Source: Acidobacteriota bacterium
GTDB taxonomy: Bacteria; Acidobacteriota; Thermoanaerobaculia; UBA5066; Gp7-AA6
Reading direction: 5' to 3'
Length of the DNA: 57,187 nt
NCBI GenBank assembly: GCA_027307335.1
Contig: DAHUXD010000065.1
Coordinates: 1-57,187 of the forward strand
This document shows, one piece after another, positions 17,230 to 26,976 of this stretch. The position numbers and the translations under genes were made by a program. Under the pieces are notes generated by a model, which saw only the letters and a list, made by a program, of their open reading frames with translations, was not told where the DNA came from and did not search any database. Numbering within the stretch: position 1 is the first letter of the stretch; every line of letters begins with the position of its first letter.

Positions 17230-18423
17230 ATGATTCCCGAGCTCCGCCGCGCCTACAACGAGTCGTTCACGCCCGAGAAGTACGAGGCCTATTCGCGGCG
17301 CCTCGCCGAGCGCGCCGGCACGGAGATCGCGTTCCGTCTCGCGGAGACGCCCGTCTTCCTGCCGAAGGAGCTGCGCGACGAGATGGTCTCGGCGTCGCTC
17401 GACATCTTCCGCCAGCTGTCGACCCCGGCCGCGCTCGAGCGCTCGCTCGCCGCGGTCCCGCCGGCGCTCGACGTGCCGGGCTGCACCGAGTGGCCGACCT
17501 TTGCCGTCGTCGACTTCGCGGTCGCGCGCGGCGAGGGCGACCGCCTCGTCCCCAAGCTGATCGAGCTGCAGGCGTTTCCGACGCTCTATGCGTTCCAGGT
17601 CGCGCAGTGCGAGGAGGTGTCGCAGCTGTGCCCGAACCCGTCCGGGCTGCGCTGGTTTCTGTCGGGCCTCGGCGACGCCTCGTACAGGAAGGTCGTCGGC
17701 GACGCGATCCTCGGCGGCCACCCGCCCGAGAACGTCGTTCTGCTCGACCTCGACCCGCCGCATCAGAAGACCGCCGTGGACTTCGCGTTCACCGAGCAGT
17801 TCTGGGGCGTGCGAGCGGTCGACCCGGGCGTGATCGAGCGCCGGGGCCGCGAGCTCTGGTACACCCGCGACGGGAAACCGACGCGCATCCTGCGGATCTA
17901 CAACCGCCTGATCTTCGACGAGCTCCCGGCGGCCGGCGAGGGAGCCCTGCCGCTCGGCCTCCGCGAGCCGCTCGACGTGTCGTGGGCCGGCCATCCGAAC
18001 TGGTACTTCCGCTGGAGCAAGCACGCGCTGCCCGATCTGAAGCACCCGTGCGTCCCCGAGGCGGTCCTGCTCTCGGATCTCGAGACGCCGCCGAAGGACC
18101 TCTCGGAGTGGGTGCTGAAGCCCCTGTTCTCGTTCGCGGGCTCGGGCGTGAAAATCGACGTGACGGCGCGCGACCTCGCGTCCGTGCCGCGCGAGCAGCG
18201 CGCGCAGACGCTGCTGATGCGGAAGGTGGACTACGCGCCCGCGCTCGAGACGACCGACGGGCACTTCTCCAAGGTCGAGGTGCGCGTCATGTTCGTCTGG
18301 CGCGGCGCGAAGCCGTTTCCGGTGATCACGCTCGCGCGCCTGTCGCAGGGAAAGATGATGGGCGTCGACTTCAACAAGAACAGGACCTGGGTCGGGTCGG
18401 CCTGCTGCCTCTGGCCGGCCTGA
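17230..18423 (+). CDS. Uncharacterised ATP-grasp-like protein
   Basis: A 397-residue soluble protein that I do not recognise as a named family. Several features fit an ATP-grasp, perhaps of the glutathionylspermidine-synthase type: LIELQAFPTLYAFQ, VVLLDLDPPHQKTAVDF, WVLKPLFSFAGSGVKIDV (a nucleotide-binding Lys-Pro-Gly pattern), and KVEVRVMFVW followed by a C-terminal strand pair ending GSACCLWPA. No signal peptide or membrane helix is seen. It follows the receptor kinase by 10 bp and lies near the ATP-grasp/YbdK/M29 cluster, so it may add a further carboxylate-amine ligation step. A hairpin, GGGCGG / CCGCCC, lies about 17 bp after the stop. Confidence 0.6.
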   Translation: MIPELRRAYNESFTPEKYEAYSRRLAERAGTEIAFRLAETPVFLPKELRDEMVSASLDIFRQLSTPAALERSLAAVPPALDVPGCTEWPTFAVVDFAVARGEGDRLVPKLIELQAFPTLYAFQVAQCEEVSQLCPNPSGLRWFLSGLGDASYRKVVGDAILGGHPPENVVLLDLDPPHQKTAVDFAFTEQFWGVRAVDPGVIERRGRELWYTRDGKPTRILRIYNRLIFDELPAAGEGALPLGLREPLDVSWAGHPNWYFRWSKHALPDLKHPCVPEAVLLSDLETPPKDLSEWVLKPLFSFAGSGVKIDVTARDLASVPREQRAQTLLMRKVDYAPALETTDGHFSKVEVRVMFVWRGAKPFPVITLARLSQGKMMGVDFNKNRTWVGSACCLWPA

Positions 18424-18601
18424 GGGCTCCGCGGGTTTGACGGGCGGCCCCCGCCCTGTGAGCCGCCTCTCAGGCTGGGATTTCCCGCAGGTGACCTCCG
18501 GGCACCTGTTTTGCAATACTGCACCCTTCGCTTGAACACGACGACAGACGACACGCGGCGAGGCCGCGTCGGGGTGGGACCGAGGAGCTCCGATCCGGGG
18601 C

Positions 18602-18608
18602 GGGAGGG
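18602..18608 (+). promoter_or_regulatory. Shine-Dalgarno deciding the GTG start at 18613
   Basis: GGGAGGG sits four nt before the GTG at 18613. The ATG at 18511 lacks a ribosome-binding site and would add a 34-residue hydrophilic leader in front of the signal peptide. Confidence 0.5.
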
Positions 18609-18612
18609 TCTT

Positions 18613-20556
18613 GTGCGATCTGAAAACAGGTTGGATTCGAAATGCGGGGGCCGTGCGCGTTCCATTCGAGGAGCTCTCCCCCTGGGCGTCTTCGGCCTCG
18701 CGATGCTCGTCCGACCCGCCGTCGGACAAGTCATCACCGAATTCCCGATTCCGACAATCGACAGCCAGCCCCAGGGCATCGTGGGCGGCCCCGACGGCAA
18801 TCTCTGGATCTGCGAGGTCAACGGCAACAAGATCGCCCGGCTGACGCCCGCCGGCGTCTTCACGGAGTTTCCGATCCCCACTCCGGCATCCGGAACGGAA
18901 ACGATCTGCGTCGGCCCGGACGGCAATCTCTGGTTCGCCGAGGAGGATGTCGCCAAGATCGGAAGGATCACGCCGAGCGGCACGATCACCGAATTTCCGA
19001 ATCTGACCGCGGGCTCCGCTCCCGACGGGATCGTGACCGGTCCCGACGGGAACATCTGGTTCTCGGAGACGGGGACCGGCAAAGTCGGGAAGATCACGGT
19101 CGACGGCGTCGTCACGGAATACACGGTGCTCACCGACAGCAGCAATCCCGGAGGCGCGACCGGCGGTGCGGACGGGAACGTCTGGTTCGTCGAATACAAC
19201 GCGGGCAACGTCGGACGGGTGACGAAGACGGGCGTCGTGGCGGAATTTCCGATCCCAACGTCCAACTCCCATCCGTACTACATCACCTCCGGCCACGACG
19301 GCAATCTCTGGTTCTCGGAAGGCGGCGCCCCGAAGATCGGCCAGATCACGCCCGGCGGCCAGATCACGGAGTTCTCGAACGGATTGACCGGGTCGGGCGA
19401 CTTCCTCACCCCCGCCGCGGACGGCAACGTCTGGTTCACCGAGTACTTCAACGGAGCGGTCGGCCGTATCACCCCGAACGGCACGGTCACCGAGTTCTCG
19501 CTCGGGGGCAGCTACGTGCCCTTCGGCATCACCAGCGGATCCGACGGCGCCGTCTGGTTCGTCGAGCTGGGAAGCAACAAGGCCGCACGGATCACGACCG
19601 GCCCCGCCATCCCCGCGGGTCTCGACGTGGACGCGCGGAGCGTCGCGGGCTCGTCGTCGAACGCCAACGGCATCCTGGAGACGGGCGAGACGGTCCAGGT
19701 CGCCCCGCACTGGACGAACACGCTCGTGACCGGCCAGTCACTCACCGGCGCCGCTTCGAACCTGGCCGGACCGGCCGGCCCGACCTACACGATCGACGAC
19801 GCCTCCGCCGACTACGGCACGGTCCCCGGCGAAAGTACGGCAGACTGCAACGGAGCGACGGGAGACTGCTATCTCATGACCGTGTCGGGCTCCCGGCCCG
19901 CGCCCCACTGGGACGCGACGTTCACGGAGGCCCTGACCCCCGGCAGCGTCGCGAGGACCTGGACCCTCCACGTCGGCGAGAGCTTCCCGGACGTCCCCGT
20001 CTCTCATCAGTTCTACGCGCCGATCGAGAACCTCTTCCACAACGGGATCACGGGCGGCTGCGCCGGCGGCGGCTATTGTCCCGACAGCTCGGTGACCCGC
20101 GCCCAGATGGCCGTCTTCCTCATGAAGTCGAAGCGCGGAGCGCAGAACCAGCCGCCCGCGTCGACGGGGACGGTGTTCGCCGACGTCCCGGCCAACAACC
20201 CCTTCTCGCCGTGGATCGAGCAGCTCGCCGGCTTCCGGATCACGGGAGGCTGCGGCGGCGGCGACTACTGCCCGAACAGCCCCGTCACCCGCGCCCAGAT
20301 GGCGGTCTTCCTCCTGAAAGCCGAGCACGGTTCCGCGTACACGCCGCCGGCGTGCAGCGGCATCTTCGGCGACGTCGCGTGCCCGAGTCAGTTCGCCGAC
20401 TGGATCGAGCAGCTCGCCGCCGAGGGGATCACGGGAGGCTGCGGGGGCGGGAACTACTGTCCGAACAACCCGGTCACGAGGGGACAGATGGCGGTGTTCC
20501 TGGTGAAGACCTTCGGGCTCGAGATCTACGGCGCGAAGCTGCCGCCCACGCCCTGA
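18613..20556 (+). CDS. Secreted Vgb-type beta-propeller protein with three SLH-like domains
   Basis: A 647-residue exported protein. A basic n-region and hydrophobic LPLGVFGLAMLV segment form a signal peptide ending near PAVGQ. Residues about 40-335 are seven repeats of the form GPDGNLWFaE..KIGRiTpsG.iTEFpiP, like the propeller of virginiamycin B lyase, though lyase activity cannot be assumed. A linker with an Ig-like or jelly-roll character follows. Three S-layer-homology-like repeats of about 60 residues make up the end, each with ITGGCxGGxYCPxxxVTRxQMAVFL; each contains two Cys, which is unusual for SLH domains. These would hold the propeller at the cell surface. The gene ends one base before the convergent esterase gene ends. 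Confidence 0.85.
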   Translation: MRSENRLDSKCGGRARSIRGALPLGVFGLAMLVRPAVGQVITEFPIPTIDSQPQGIVGGPDGNLWICEVNGNKIARLTPAGVFTEFPIPTPASGTETICVGPDGNLWFAEEDVAKIGRITPSGTITEFPNLTAGSAPDGIVTGPDGNIWFSETGTGKVGKITVDGVVTEYTVLTDSSNPGGATGGADGNVWFVEYNAGNVGRVTKTGVVAEFPIPTSNSHPYYITSGHDGNLWFSEGGAPKIGQITPGGQITEFSNGLTGSGDFLTPAADGNVWFTEYFNGAVGRITPNGTVTEFSLGGSYVPFGITSGSDGAVWFVELGSNKAARITTGPAIPAGLDVDARSVAGSSSNANGILETGETVQVAPHWTNTLVTGQSLTGAASNLAGPAGPTYTIDDASADYGTVPGESTADCNGATGDCYLMTVSGSRPAPHWDATFTEALTPGSVARTWTLHVGESFPDVPVSHQFYAPIENLFHNGITGGCAGGGYCPDSSVTRAQMAVFLMKSKRGAQNQPPASTGTVFADVPANNPFSPWIEQLAGFRITGGCGGGDYCPNSPVTRAQMAVFLLKAEHGSAYTPPACSGIFGDVACPSQFADWIEQLAAEGITGGCGGGNYCPNNPVTRGQMAVFLVKTFGLEIYGAKLPPTP

Positions 20557-20557
20557 C

Positions 20558-21271
20558 TCAAGGCACGTAGCTCCGGATCTGCACCTTCCACCAGGGCCAG
20601 TCGTGGCCGTAGGGAGCGTCCCAGACGCTCCCGCGGTTGCGGATGCCCTTCTCGTTCAGGATCCGGAGCATGTTCGTCGTGCCCGACAGGATGTTGTCGG
20701 TCGCCCCCGTGACGATGCAGAGATCCATCGTGTTGAGGCGCGCGACCCAGTCGGCGTTCATGTTGGGCACGTTCGCCGTCGGACAGTGGAAGTAGCAGAG
20801 CTCGTCCCAGTAGCCGTCCAGGAATCCGTGGATGTCGTACTTGCCGGAGAACGCCACGACCTTGTCGACGACGTCGGGATGGCGGAAGCCGAAGTTGCCG
20901 GCGTGGTACGCGCCGAAGGACGCGCCGAGCGTCGTCACGCGCGCGGCCGTCCTCCCCTTGCTCCGCACGAACGGGACGACCTCGCTGTAGATGTAGCGGT
21001 CGTACTGATCGTGCCGGCGGATGCGGTCGGCCGGGTGCTTCTCCTTGGCGTAGAAGCTCTCCTCGTCGACGCTGTCGACGCAGGCGATCTGGATCGCGCC
21101 GCCCTCGATCAGGTCGGCGACGGCCCCGATCAGGCCGAAGTCCTCGTTCTGGTAGAAGCGGCCGACCGAGGTCGGGAACCAGATCATGGGCCGGCCCGCG
21201 TGGCCGAACCAGAGCATCTCCATCTTCCGGCCCAGAGTGGGCGAATCCCAGGCGACGTATTCGCGGTGCAT
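20558..21271 (-). CDS. Alpha/beta-hydrolase, COG4947-like esterase
   Basis: A 237-residue cytosolic hydrolase. The nucleophile elbow is TLGASFGAYHAG (about 115) with Ser in a G-x-S-x-G context, and the C-terminal catalytic His lies in YGHDWPWWKVQI. FDGYWDEL-like and NMNADWV segments are typical of a poorly characterised bacterial esterase group. The start is the ATG at 21271, preceded by GAGGAG; the longer frame runs back into the collagen-like gene. It follows that gene on the same strand after a 100-bp gap containing a strong hairpin. The substrate is unknown. Confidence 0.8.
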   Translation of the reverse strand: MHREYVAWDSPTLGRKMEMLWFGHAGRPMIWFPTSVGRFYQNEDFGLIGAVADLIEGGAIQIACVDSVDEESFYAKEKHPADRIRRHDQYDRYIYSEVVPFVRSKGRTAARVTTLGASFGAYHAGNFGFRHPDVVDKVVAFSGKYDIHGFLDGYWDELCYFHCPTANVPNMNADWVARLNTMDLCIVTGATDNILSGTTNMLRILNEKGIRNRGSVWDAPYGHDWPWWKVQIRSYVP

Positions 21272-21330
21272 GCGCTCCTCGAAAAAGGCGGGCGGATGAT
21301 CGCACGTTTTTCGCCGGGGAACGCGATGCG

Positions 21331-21364
21331 CCGCGCGGTTCCGTTCCGGAGGCTCCGCGCGGCG
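21331..21364 (-). terminator. Hairpin after the minus-strand collagen-like gene
   Basis: A perfect nine-base stem, GCCGCGCGG / CCGCGCGGC, with a 16-nt loop lies eight bp after the collagen-gene stop. There is no T tract, so it may act with Rho or protect the mRNA end. Confidence 0.4.
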
Positions 21365-21372
21365 CGAACGAA

Positions 21373-22647
21373 TCAGTTGGAGGGCGGGGTGTAGGCGAGC
21401 CACATCGCCGACGTCCCCGTCTGGATCTCGGCCTTGAAGCTCCCGCTGCCGATGCCGAAGATCCGGCAGGGAATCTGGTCGTCGGCGGTGCGGGTCATGT
21501 ACGTGCACTGGATGTTGCTGTTCGGCTGAATCGAAGGATCGCTGACGGTCACGGTGCACTTCGCCCATGTCGGCGAATCGGGCTCACCGGGAACCGCCGA
21601 GCACGCCAGCGTGCCCACGCTGATCGGGCACGTGCAGGTGCCGGGAGCGCCCTGCGGCCCGGGTGGACCCTGCAATCCCGGAGGCCCCTGGAGGCCGATC
21701 GGCCCGGGAGCGCCCTGCGGTCCCGGGGGACCCTGAGGTCCCGTCGCGCCGGGAGGTCCGGCGGCACCGGGAGCGCCGGCCGGGCCCGGAGCACCGGACT
21801 CGCCTTCCGGTCCCGGCGGTCCGGCCTGCCCGCGCGAGCCGGCCGGTCCCGGAACGCCCTGCGCGCCTTGCGCGCCCTGCGGACCCGCTGGCCCCGCCGG
21901 ACCCTGCGGACCCGTCAACCCGCTCGGGCCCTGGAGACCCTGCGGACCGGCCGGGCCCTGAGGACCCACGCCGCTGCCGCCGGTCGGATCCGGAACGTAG
22001 TAGCCGAGAACGTCGACGATGAGATCCGCCGCCGCGTCCGGCCCTCCCGTGGAACCCGGCAGGAGCGCGAGCCGGAACGTGGTCCCGTCGTTACCTCCGG
22101 TCTTCACGATGCCCTGCTGGGATTCGGAGAAGTCGATGCCGTTCCAACCGAACCATTGCGCGATCGCGCCGTGCATCTCGAGGTACTCGGTCTCCCCGAC
22201 CAGCACGATGCCGGGTGCGGGCGTGCCGCCGCCGTCTCCCGAGCGGTTGAACCAGGTGACGCGCAGGACCACCGCCATCATGGAGCCGTAGAAGTCCTCG
22301 TAGGCGGGATTCGACGCGCGCCGGTTCGCGATCGCGCAGGGATTCGACGCCGGCAGGGTGCGGAACGAGTAGAACCGCGATTCCCCCGGCTGAAACGTCG
22401 GCGCTCCGAACGGAGACTCGAACGCGGACGCCGCCCGGGTGTCGACGAGCCGGCACGGGATGATCTCCTGATAAGCGGGACGATCGCCCGCCGGCGCGAA
22501 CTCGAGCATGGTCTTGACCCAGAAGCCTTCGGCCTGGAGCGGCGTCGTCGACCGGTCCGTGGTCTTGGGACGGCTGTCGGCCGCGCCGAGGACGGTGGTC
22601 GCGAGCGCGGCGACCGCCGCCAAGAGGAACGCTTTCCTGCTGTTCAT
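21373..22647 (-). CDS. Secreted collagen-like protein with CRLVDTR head domain
   Basis: A 424-residue exported protein. Residues 1-22 are a signal peptide ending VLGAA. Residues about 60-215 form a head domain bounded by [10 protein letters not shown] and [11 protein letters not shown], a pairing seen in many actinobacterial and acidobacterial surface proteins. About 36 uninterrupted Gly-X-Y triplets follow (about 228-337), rich in GPQ, GPA, GPP and GLQ, consistent with a collagen triple helix. A C-terminal globular domain of about 85 residues contains four Cys. No anchor is visible. AGGAGG precedes the ATG. It is divergently transcribed from a related collagen-like gene 354 bp away. Confidence 0.85.
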   Translation of the reverse strand: MNSRKAFLLAAVAALATTVLGAADSRPKTTDRSTTPLQAEGFWVKTMLEFAPAGDRPAYQEIIPCRLVDTRAASAFESPFGAPTFQPGESRFYSFRTLPASNPCAIANRRASNPAYEDFYGSMMAVVLRVTWFNRSGDGGGTPAPGIVLVGETEYLEMHGAIAQWFGWNGIDFSESQQGIVKTGGNDGTTFRLALLPGSTGGPDAAADLIVDVLGYYVPDPTGGSGVGPQGPAGPQGLQGPSGLTGPQGPAGPAGPQGAQGAQGVPGPAGSRGQAGPPGPEGESGAPGPAGAPGAAGPPGATGPQGPPGPQGAPGPIGLQGPPGLQGPPGPQGAPGTCTCPISVGTLACSAVPGEPDSPTWAKCTVTVSDPSIQPNSNIQCTYMTRTADDQIPCRIFGIGSGSFKAEIQTGTSAMWLAYTPPSN

Positions 22648-23001
22648 AACCGCCTCCTGATTCCCCTCTCACGCTAGCGCTCCGGCGCCTGGCCGACGAG
22701 ATTCGCGTGCACCCTTTCCTGTCCTTTCGGACAGTCGGCGCCCGTGGTGCATCTGCATCAGAGGCCTCCGGGTCCGCGCTCGCCGGGCAACGGACGCCCG
22801 AGAAAAAGTGGCAGCGGCGCGGTGTCGCGCACGAACAGTTTTCGTCAGCCGCATTCCGCCCGACGCGGCAACTCGTTGAGAACACGCAACCCGCATCGAT
22901 GGCCCGCGCGTTGCTCTCTCCGTCGCTCGAGTTGGAGGTGCGCGCCGACCCACGACTGTGTCGGAGAAACAGCGCCGCCCTCCTGAAATTCGAGGAGAAC
23001 A
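22648..23001. promoter_or_regulatory. 354-bp divergent promoter region of the two collagen-like genes
   Basis: It must hold both promoters. The only clear element is the perfect inverted repeat CTGTCC-TTTC-GGACAG at 22719-22734, a possible operator. AGGAGG (minus strand) and GAGGAG (22992-22997, plus strand) lie next to the two starts. No coding sequence is convincing. Confidence 0.35.
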
Positions 23002-26000
23002 ATGAGCTTGAGACTCCGGTCGTCCCTCGCCCTCCTGCTGTCGCTGCCGTGCACACTGCTCGGCCTGGGCGACGAGGAGGCGCCTCTGTTCAACTGGACC
23101 GCGCCTCCGCTGTACTGGCAAGCCGCGTCCGCGAACGCCGGCGCGCGCGCCGCGACGAAGTCGGCGGAGATCGGCACCGCCGTCAACGCCACGCCGGTTC
23201 CCTTCGTGGCGCTCTCGCCGTGCCGTCTGGTCGACACCCGAGTCCAGAGCGGTTTCCCGGCTCCGTATGGGCCGCCGTCGCTGACCCCCGGCACCCAGCG
23301 CGACTTTCCGGTCGCGGGTCAGTGCGGCGTTCCCCAGGGCGCGACCGCGGTCTCCTTCAACTTCACCGTCGTGCGCACTCTGGGCACGGGCTGGCTCGCC
23401 ACCTTCCCGCAGGGCGAGAGCTGGGGCGGCACCTCGACGCTCAACTACGTGGCCGGCCAGATCGTCGCGAACAACGCGGCGATCGCGCTCGGCACGAGCG
23501 GCGGGCTGACCGTCTTCGTCTCCGGCGCGCAGGCCGACCTGATCGTCGACATCAACGGGTATTACGGCGGCAGCCTCGTCTCGACGGTGAACGGACTCGC
23601 GGGCGACGTCGTGCTGGAGGCGGGCGACAACGTCACCATCACGCCCACGGGCAACACGCTGACCGTCGCGGCGACGGGAGTTCAGGGGCCTCCCGGCCCG
23701 CAAGGCCCGGCGGGTCCCGCTGGTCCTCAGGGGCCTCAAGGTCAGCAGGGCAATGTGGGCCCGCAGGGTCCCATCGGCCCCATCGGTCCGCAGGGCGCTC
23801 AAGGTCCGCAGGGTCCCATCGGTCCGATCGGTCCGCAGGGCGTCCAGGGCAACGACGGCGTTCAGGGCCCGCAGGGCGCGTCGATGAGCTTCATCGGCGC
23901 GTGGAGCGGCGGCACCACCTACGCGTCGCTGCAGACCGTCTCGTTCAACGGCTCGAGCTACGTCTCGCTCGTCGACAACAACATTGGCAATCAACCCGAC
24001 ACGAATCCCGCGCAGTGGGCCCTCGTCGCGCAGAAGGGCGACAAGGGAGACACCGGCGACACGGGCGCTCAGGGTGCGCCGGGTCCGCAAGGCAGCGTCG
24101 GAGCGCAAGGTCCGGCTGGTGCGCAAGGTCCCGCCGGTCCGCAGGGCAACGTCGGTCCGCAGGGACCGATCGGTCCGACGGGTGCTCAGGGTCTGCAGGG
24201 TCCCATCGGCCCGATCGGTCCGGTTGGTCCGCAAGGCGTTCAGGGCAACGACGGTGCCCAGGGCCCGCAAGGCGCGTCGATGAGCTTCATCGGCGCGTGG
24301 AGCGGCGGCACGACCTACGCGTCGCTGCAGACCGTCTCGTACAACGGCTCGAGCTACGTCTCGCTCGTCGACAACAACATTGGCAATCAACCCGACACGA
24401 ATCCCGCGCAGTGGGCCCTCGTCGCGCAGAAGGGCGACAAGGGAGACACCGGCGACACGGGCGCTCAGGGTACGCCGGGGCCGCAAGGCAACGTCGGAGC
24501 GCAAGGTCCCGCCGGTCCGCAGGGCAACGTCGGTCCGCAGGGACCGATCGGTCTGACCGGCGCTCAAGGTCTGCAGGGTCCCATCGGCCCGATCGGTCCG
24601 ATTGGTCCGCAGGGCGTTCCGGGCGCCGACGGCTCTCAGGGTCCGCAGGGCGCGTCCATGAGCTTCATCGGCGCGTGGAGCGGCGGCGCGACCTACGCGT
24701 CGCTGCAAACCGTTTCGTACAACGGCTCGAGTTACGTCTCGCTCATCGACAACAACACGGGGAATCAACCCGACACGAATCCAGCGCAGTGGGCGCTCGT
24801 CGCGCAGAAGGGCGACAAGGGAGACAAAGGCGACACGGGCGACACGGGCGCTCAGGGTGTACAGGGACCCCAGGGCAACGTGGGCCCGCAGGGGCCGGCC
24901 GGTCCGCAGGGTCCGCAAGGCAACGTCGGTCCGCAGGGACCGATTGGTCTGACGGGCGCTCAGGGTCCGCAGGGTCCCATCGGACCGATCGGTCCGATTG
25001 GTCCGCAGGGTGTTCAGGGCAACGACGGCGCGCAGGGGCCCCAGGGCGCGTCCATGAGCTTCATCGGCGCGTGGAGCGGCGGCACGACGTACGCGTCGCT
25101 GCAGACCGTCTCGTTCAACGGCTCGAGCTACGTCTCGCTCGTCGACAACAACACCGGCAATCAACCCGACACGAATCCGGCGCAGTGGGCGCTGGTCGCG
25201 CAAAAGGGGGACAAGGGAGACAAGGGCGACACCGGCGACACGGGCGCACAGGGTCCGCAGGGCAACGTCGGGCCGCAGGGCCCGGTCGGCGCGACCGGTT
25301 CACAGGGTCCTAAGGGTGACACCGGCGCGACGGGAGCCACCGGCCCTCAGGGCCCGCAAGGTCCTCAGGGCAACGCTGGAGCGCAGGGACCGATCGGTCC
25401 GGTCGGTCCGATTGGTCCGCAAGGCAACGACGGAGTGCAGGGTCCGCAAGGTCCGCAGGGCGCCTCGATGAACTACGTCGGTGCGTGGAGCGGCGGCACC
25501 GCTTACGCGGCGCTTCAAACGGTTTCCTTCAACGGCTCGAGCTACGTCTCCCTCGTGGACAGCAACACCGGCAATCAGCCCGACACGAGCCCGGCGGACT
25601 GGGGACTCCTCGCGCTCAAGGGAGACACGGGTGCCACGGGTCCGCAGGGCGCCACGGGCGCAATCGGTCCGCAGGGCCCGCAGGGCAACACGGGTGCCAC
25701 CGGCGCCACCGGTCCGCAGGGTCCCATCGGCGCCACCGGTGCCATCGGGCCGCAAGGACCGAAGGGTGACACCGGCGCGACGGGCGCCACCGGTCCTCAG
25801 GGACCGACCGGCGCCACGGGTGCGCAGGGCCCGAAGGGTGACACCGGCGCGACGGGCGCGATTGGTCCTCAGGGTCCGACCGGCGCCACCGGCGCGCAGG
25901 GACCGACCGGTCCGATCGGACCGCAGGGTCTGCAAGGAGCGACCGGTCCTCAGGGACCCCCGGGGCCGACGGGAGGAACGCCGTTGATCGGCGGCACGAG

Positions 26001-26346
26001 CGGAACGTCAAGCATGGTCAGCGGTCGCTACATGGGAATGTTCGCCGGCAACCAGAGCAACACCGAATCGAGAGTGCAGAACATCATGCCCGCGGCCGGT
26101 ACGGTCAGCAGCTTCTACGTCTTCGTCGAGACGGCTCCTGGAACGGGTGAGTCGTGGACCCTCACGCTGCGCAAGAACGGCGTCGACACGGCGGTGACTT
26201 GCACGGTTTCGGGCACGGCACAGGTCTGCTCGGACACGACGCATTCCGTCGCGTATGTCGCCGGCGATCTCATCTCCGTCCGCGAAGCCTCGACGGCAGG
26301 TCCCAATGGCTCGGCCGGTCAGTGGACGGCCACGTTCCATCCCTAA
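23002..26346 (+). CDS. Secreted collagen-like protein with five inserted W-x(n)-W modules
   Basis: A 1,114-residue exported protein. A signal peptide (1-22) is followed by a head domain bounded by SPCRLVDTR (about 74) and [11 protein letters not shown] (about 187), as in its divergent neighbour. From about residue 230 Gly-X-Y tracts alternate with five near-identical 49-residue modules, each ASM-S/N-F/Y-IGAWSGG...[16 protein letters not shown]...NQPDT.PA.W. The Trp, Tyr and Gly pattern resembles CBM5/12-type carbohydrate-binding modules. [13 protein letters not shown] at each return to collagen is a charged, stabilising motif. The last about 125 residues form a globular tip like those of trimeric fibres. 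Probably a trimeric, glycan-binding surface fibre. Confidence 0.85.
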   Translation: MSLRLRSSLALLLSLPCTLLGLGDEEAPLFNWTAPPLYWQAASANAGARAATKSAEIGTAVNATPVPFVALSPCRLVDTRVQSGFPAPYGPPSLTPGTQRDFPVAGQCGVPQGATAVSFNFTVVRTLGTGWLATFPQGESWGGTSTLNYVAGQIVANNAAIALGTSGGLTVFVSGAQADLIVDINGYYGGSLVSTVNGLAGDVVLEAGDNVTITPTGNTLTVAATGVQGPPGPQGPAGPAGPQGPQGQQGNVGPQGPIGPIGPQGAQGPQGPIGPIGPQGVQGNDGVQGPQGASMSFIGAWSGGTTYASLQTVSFNGSSYVSLVDNNIGNQPDTNPAQWALVAQKGDKGDTGDTGAQGAPGPQGSVGAQGPAGAQGPAGPQGNVGPQGPIGPTGAQGLQGPIGPIGPVGPQGVQGNDGAQGPQGASMSFIGAWSGGTTYASLQTVSYNGSSYVSLVDNNIGNQPDTNPAQWALVAQKGDKGDTGDTGAQGTPGPQGNVGAQGPAGPQGNVGPQGPIGLTGAQGLQGPIGPIGPIGPQGVPGADGSQGPQGASMSFIGAWSGGATYASLQTVSYNGSSYVSLIDNNTGNQPDTNPAQWALVAQKGDKGDKGDTGDTGAQGVQGPQGNVGPQGPAGPQGPQGNVGPQGPIGLTGAQGPQGPIGPIGPIGPQGVQGNDGAQGPQGASMSFIGAWSGGTTYASLQTVSFNGSSYVSLVDNNTGNQPDTNPAQWALVAQKGDKGDKGDTGDTGAQGPQGNVGPQGPVGATGSQGPKGDTGATGATGPQGPQGPQGNAGAQGPIGPVGPIGPQGNDGVQGPQGPQGASMNYVGAWSGGTAYAALQTVSFNGSSYVSLVDSNTGNQPDTSPADWGLLALKGDTGATGPQGATGAIGPQGPQGNTGATGATGPQGPIGATGAIGPQGPKGDTGATGATGPQGPTGATGAQGPKGDTGATGAIGPQGPTGATGAQGPTGPIGPQGLQGATGPQGPPGPTGGTPLIGGTSGTSSMVSGRYMGMFAGNQSNTESRVQNIMPAAGTVSSFYVFVETAPGTGESWTLTLRKNGVDTAVTCTVSGTAQVCSDTTHSVAYVAGDLISVREASTAGPNGSAGQWTATFHP
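23881..25620 (+). repeat. Five-copy long tandem repeat inside the collagen-like gene
   Basis: The module copies begin at about 23881, 24277, 24655, 25051 and 25465, so the unit lengths are 396, 378, 396 and 414 bp. They differ by steps of 18 bp, i.e. two Gly-X-Y triplets. Copies are nearly identical at DNA level, consistent with recent duplication or gene conversion. The fifth copy is the most diverged. Confidence 0.9.
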
Positions 26347-26361
26347 TCCGATGAAAAACGC

Positions 26362-26382
26362 CCGGGCCCGCGAGGGTCCCGG
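26362..26382 (+). terminator. Hairpin after the collagen-like gene
   Basis: CCGGGCCC / GGGTCCCGG with one bulge and a GCGA loop lies 15 bp after the stop. There is no T tract, so support is moderate. Confidence 0.35.
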
Positions 26383-26976
26383 CTCGTTGGGTCGCAATGT
26401 CAGGCTCGAGGGAAACAAGCCTTACGTCTCCACCAATCCTCAGTCGAACGGGATTGACGGGAAGGTCATCGTCGGAGAATTGGTGTGGGAGAAGGTGAAG
26501 TGACGCCCGCTTCACTCGCTGCTGACGCGCCGCCGTGAGGGGTCAGGCCATTCAGGCGGCCATGCGGCGATTTTTTCGGACCGTGCTCAACGCTCCGTCC
26601 GGGCCGCGCGCGGAAACGCACACGGCGAAATTCTCCGCGGTCCTCACTCGGGAGCCCGAAGGCTGGCAGATCGCTTCCTTCCACAAACACGTTGACCCCA
26701 CCTGCCGGCGAAGCGGCTTCCTGAAACGCACGTGCAGCGGACGAGCCCTGGAGTAGGCCGCCTAAACCGAACCTAAAACCGAAGCGCGAGATGATCGCGT
26801 TCGATCCGGCGGAGCGATGCGGCAACGAGGGCGCCCACGCCTGGCATTCGGCTCGATTCCTCCGTCCGCTTCCCGCGGACCTCCGGTCTTACTGCGCACG
26901 ACGCGAACGCTTCCATTGCCACAGAGGCGACATGGGAAGAAGAGCGCGGCCGAACGCCGCGCCCCGGGAGGACGTC
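26383..26976 (+). pseudogene. 594-bp stretch with decayed gene pieces
   Basis: No intact gene is seen. A frame ending at 26503 reads RLEGNKPYVSTNPQ and then GKVIVGELVWEKVK before its stop, and looks like the C-terminus of a lost protein of unknown family. A second frame from GTG 26535 to 26756 has a segment FSAVLTREPEGWQIASFHKH, typical of the C-terminus of SnoaL-like DUF4440/SgcJ proteins, but lacks the N-terminal half. Both are read on the plus strand. They appear to be remnants, with moderate certainty for the second only. Confidence 0.4.

Noticed and set aside
18440-18454. GGGCGG/CCGCCC hairpin after the ATP-grasp-like gene as a terminator
   Set aside because: A short stem, three-base loop and no T tract; such palindromes are common at this GC content.
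18613-20556. Naming the propeller proteins virginiamycin B lyase
   Set aside because: Only the propeller repeat pattern is shared. Both are exported surface proteins with extra domains, and this blade type is common in proteins without lyase activity.
22669-25203. An 844-codon minus-strand frame over the collagen-like gene
   Set aside because: It is an antisense shadow of the Gly-X-Y repeats, which create open antisense frames by composition. It has no start signal or known domain.
23700-25960. Regularly spaced repeats that might suggest a CRISPR array
   Set aside because: The repeats are long, in frame and encode Gly-X-Y and the 49-residue module. There are no short identical repeats with unique spacers and no cas genes.
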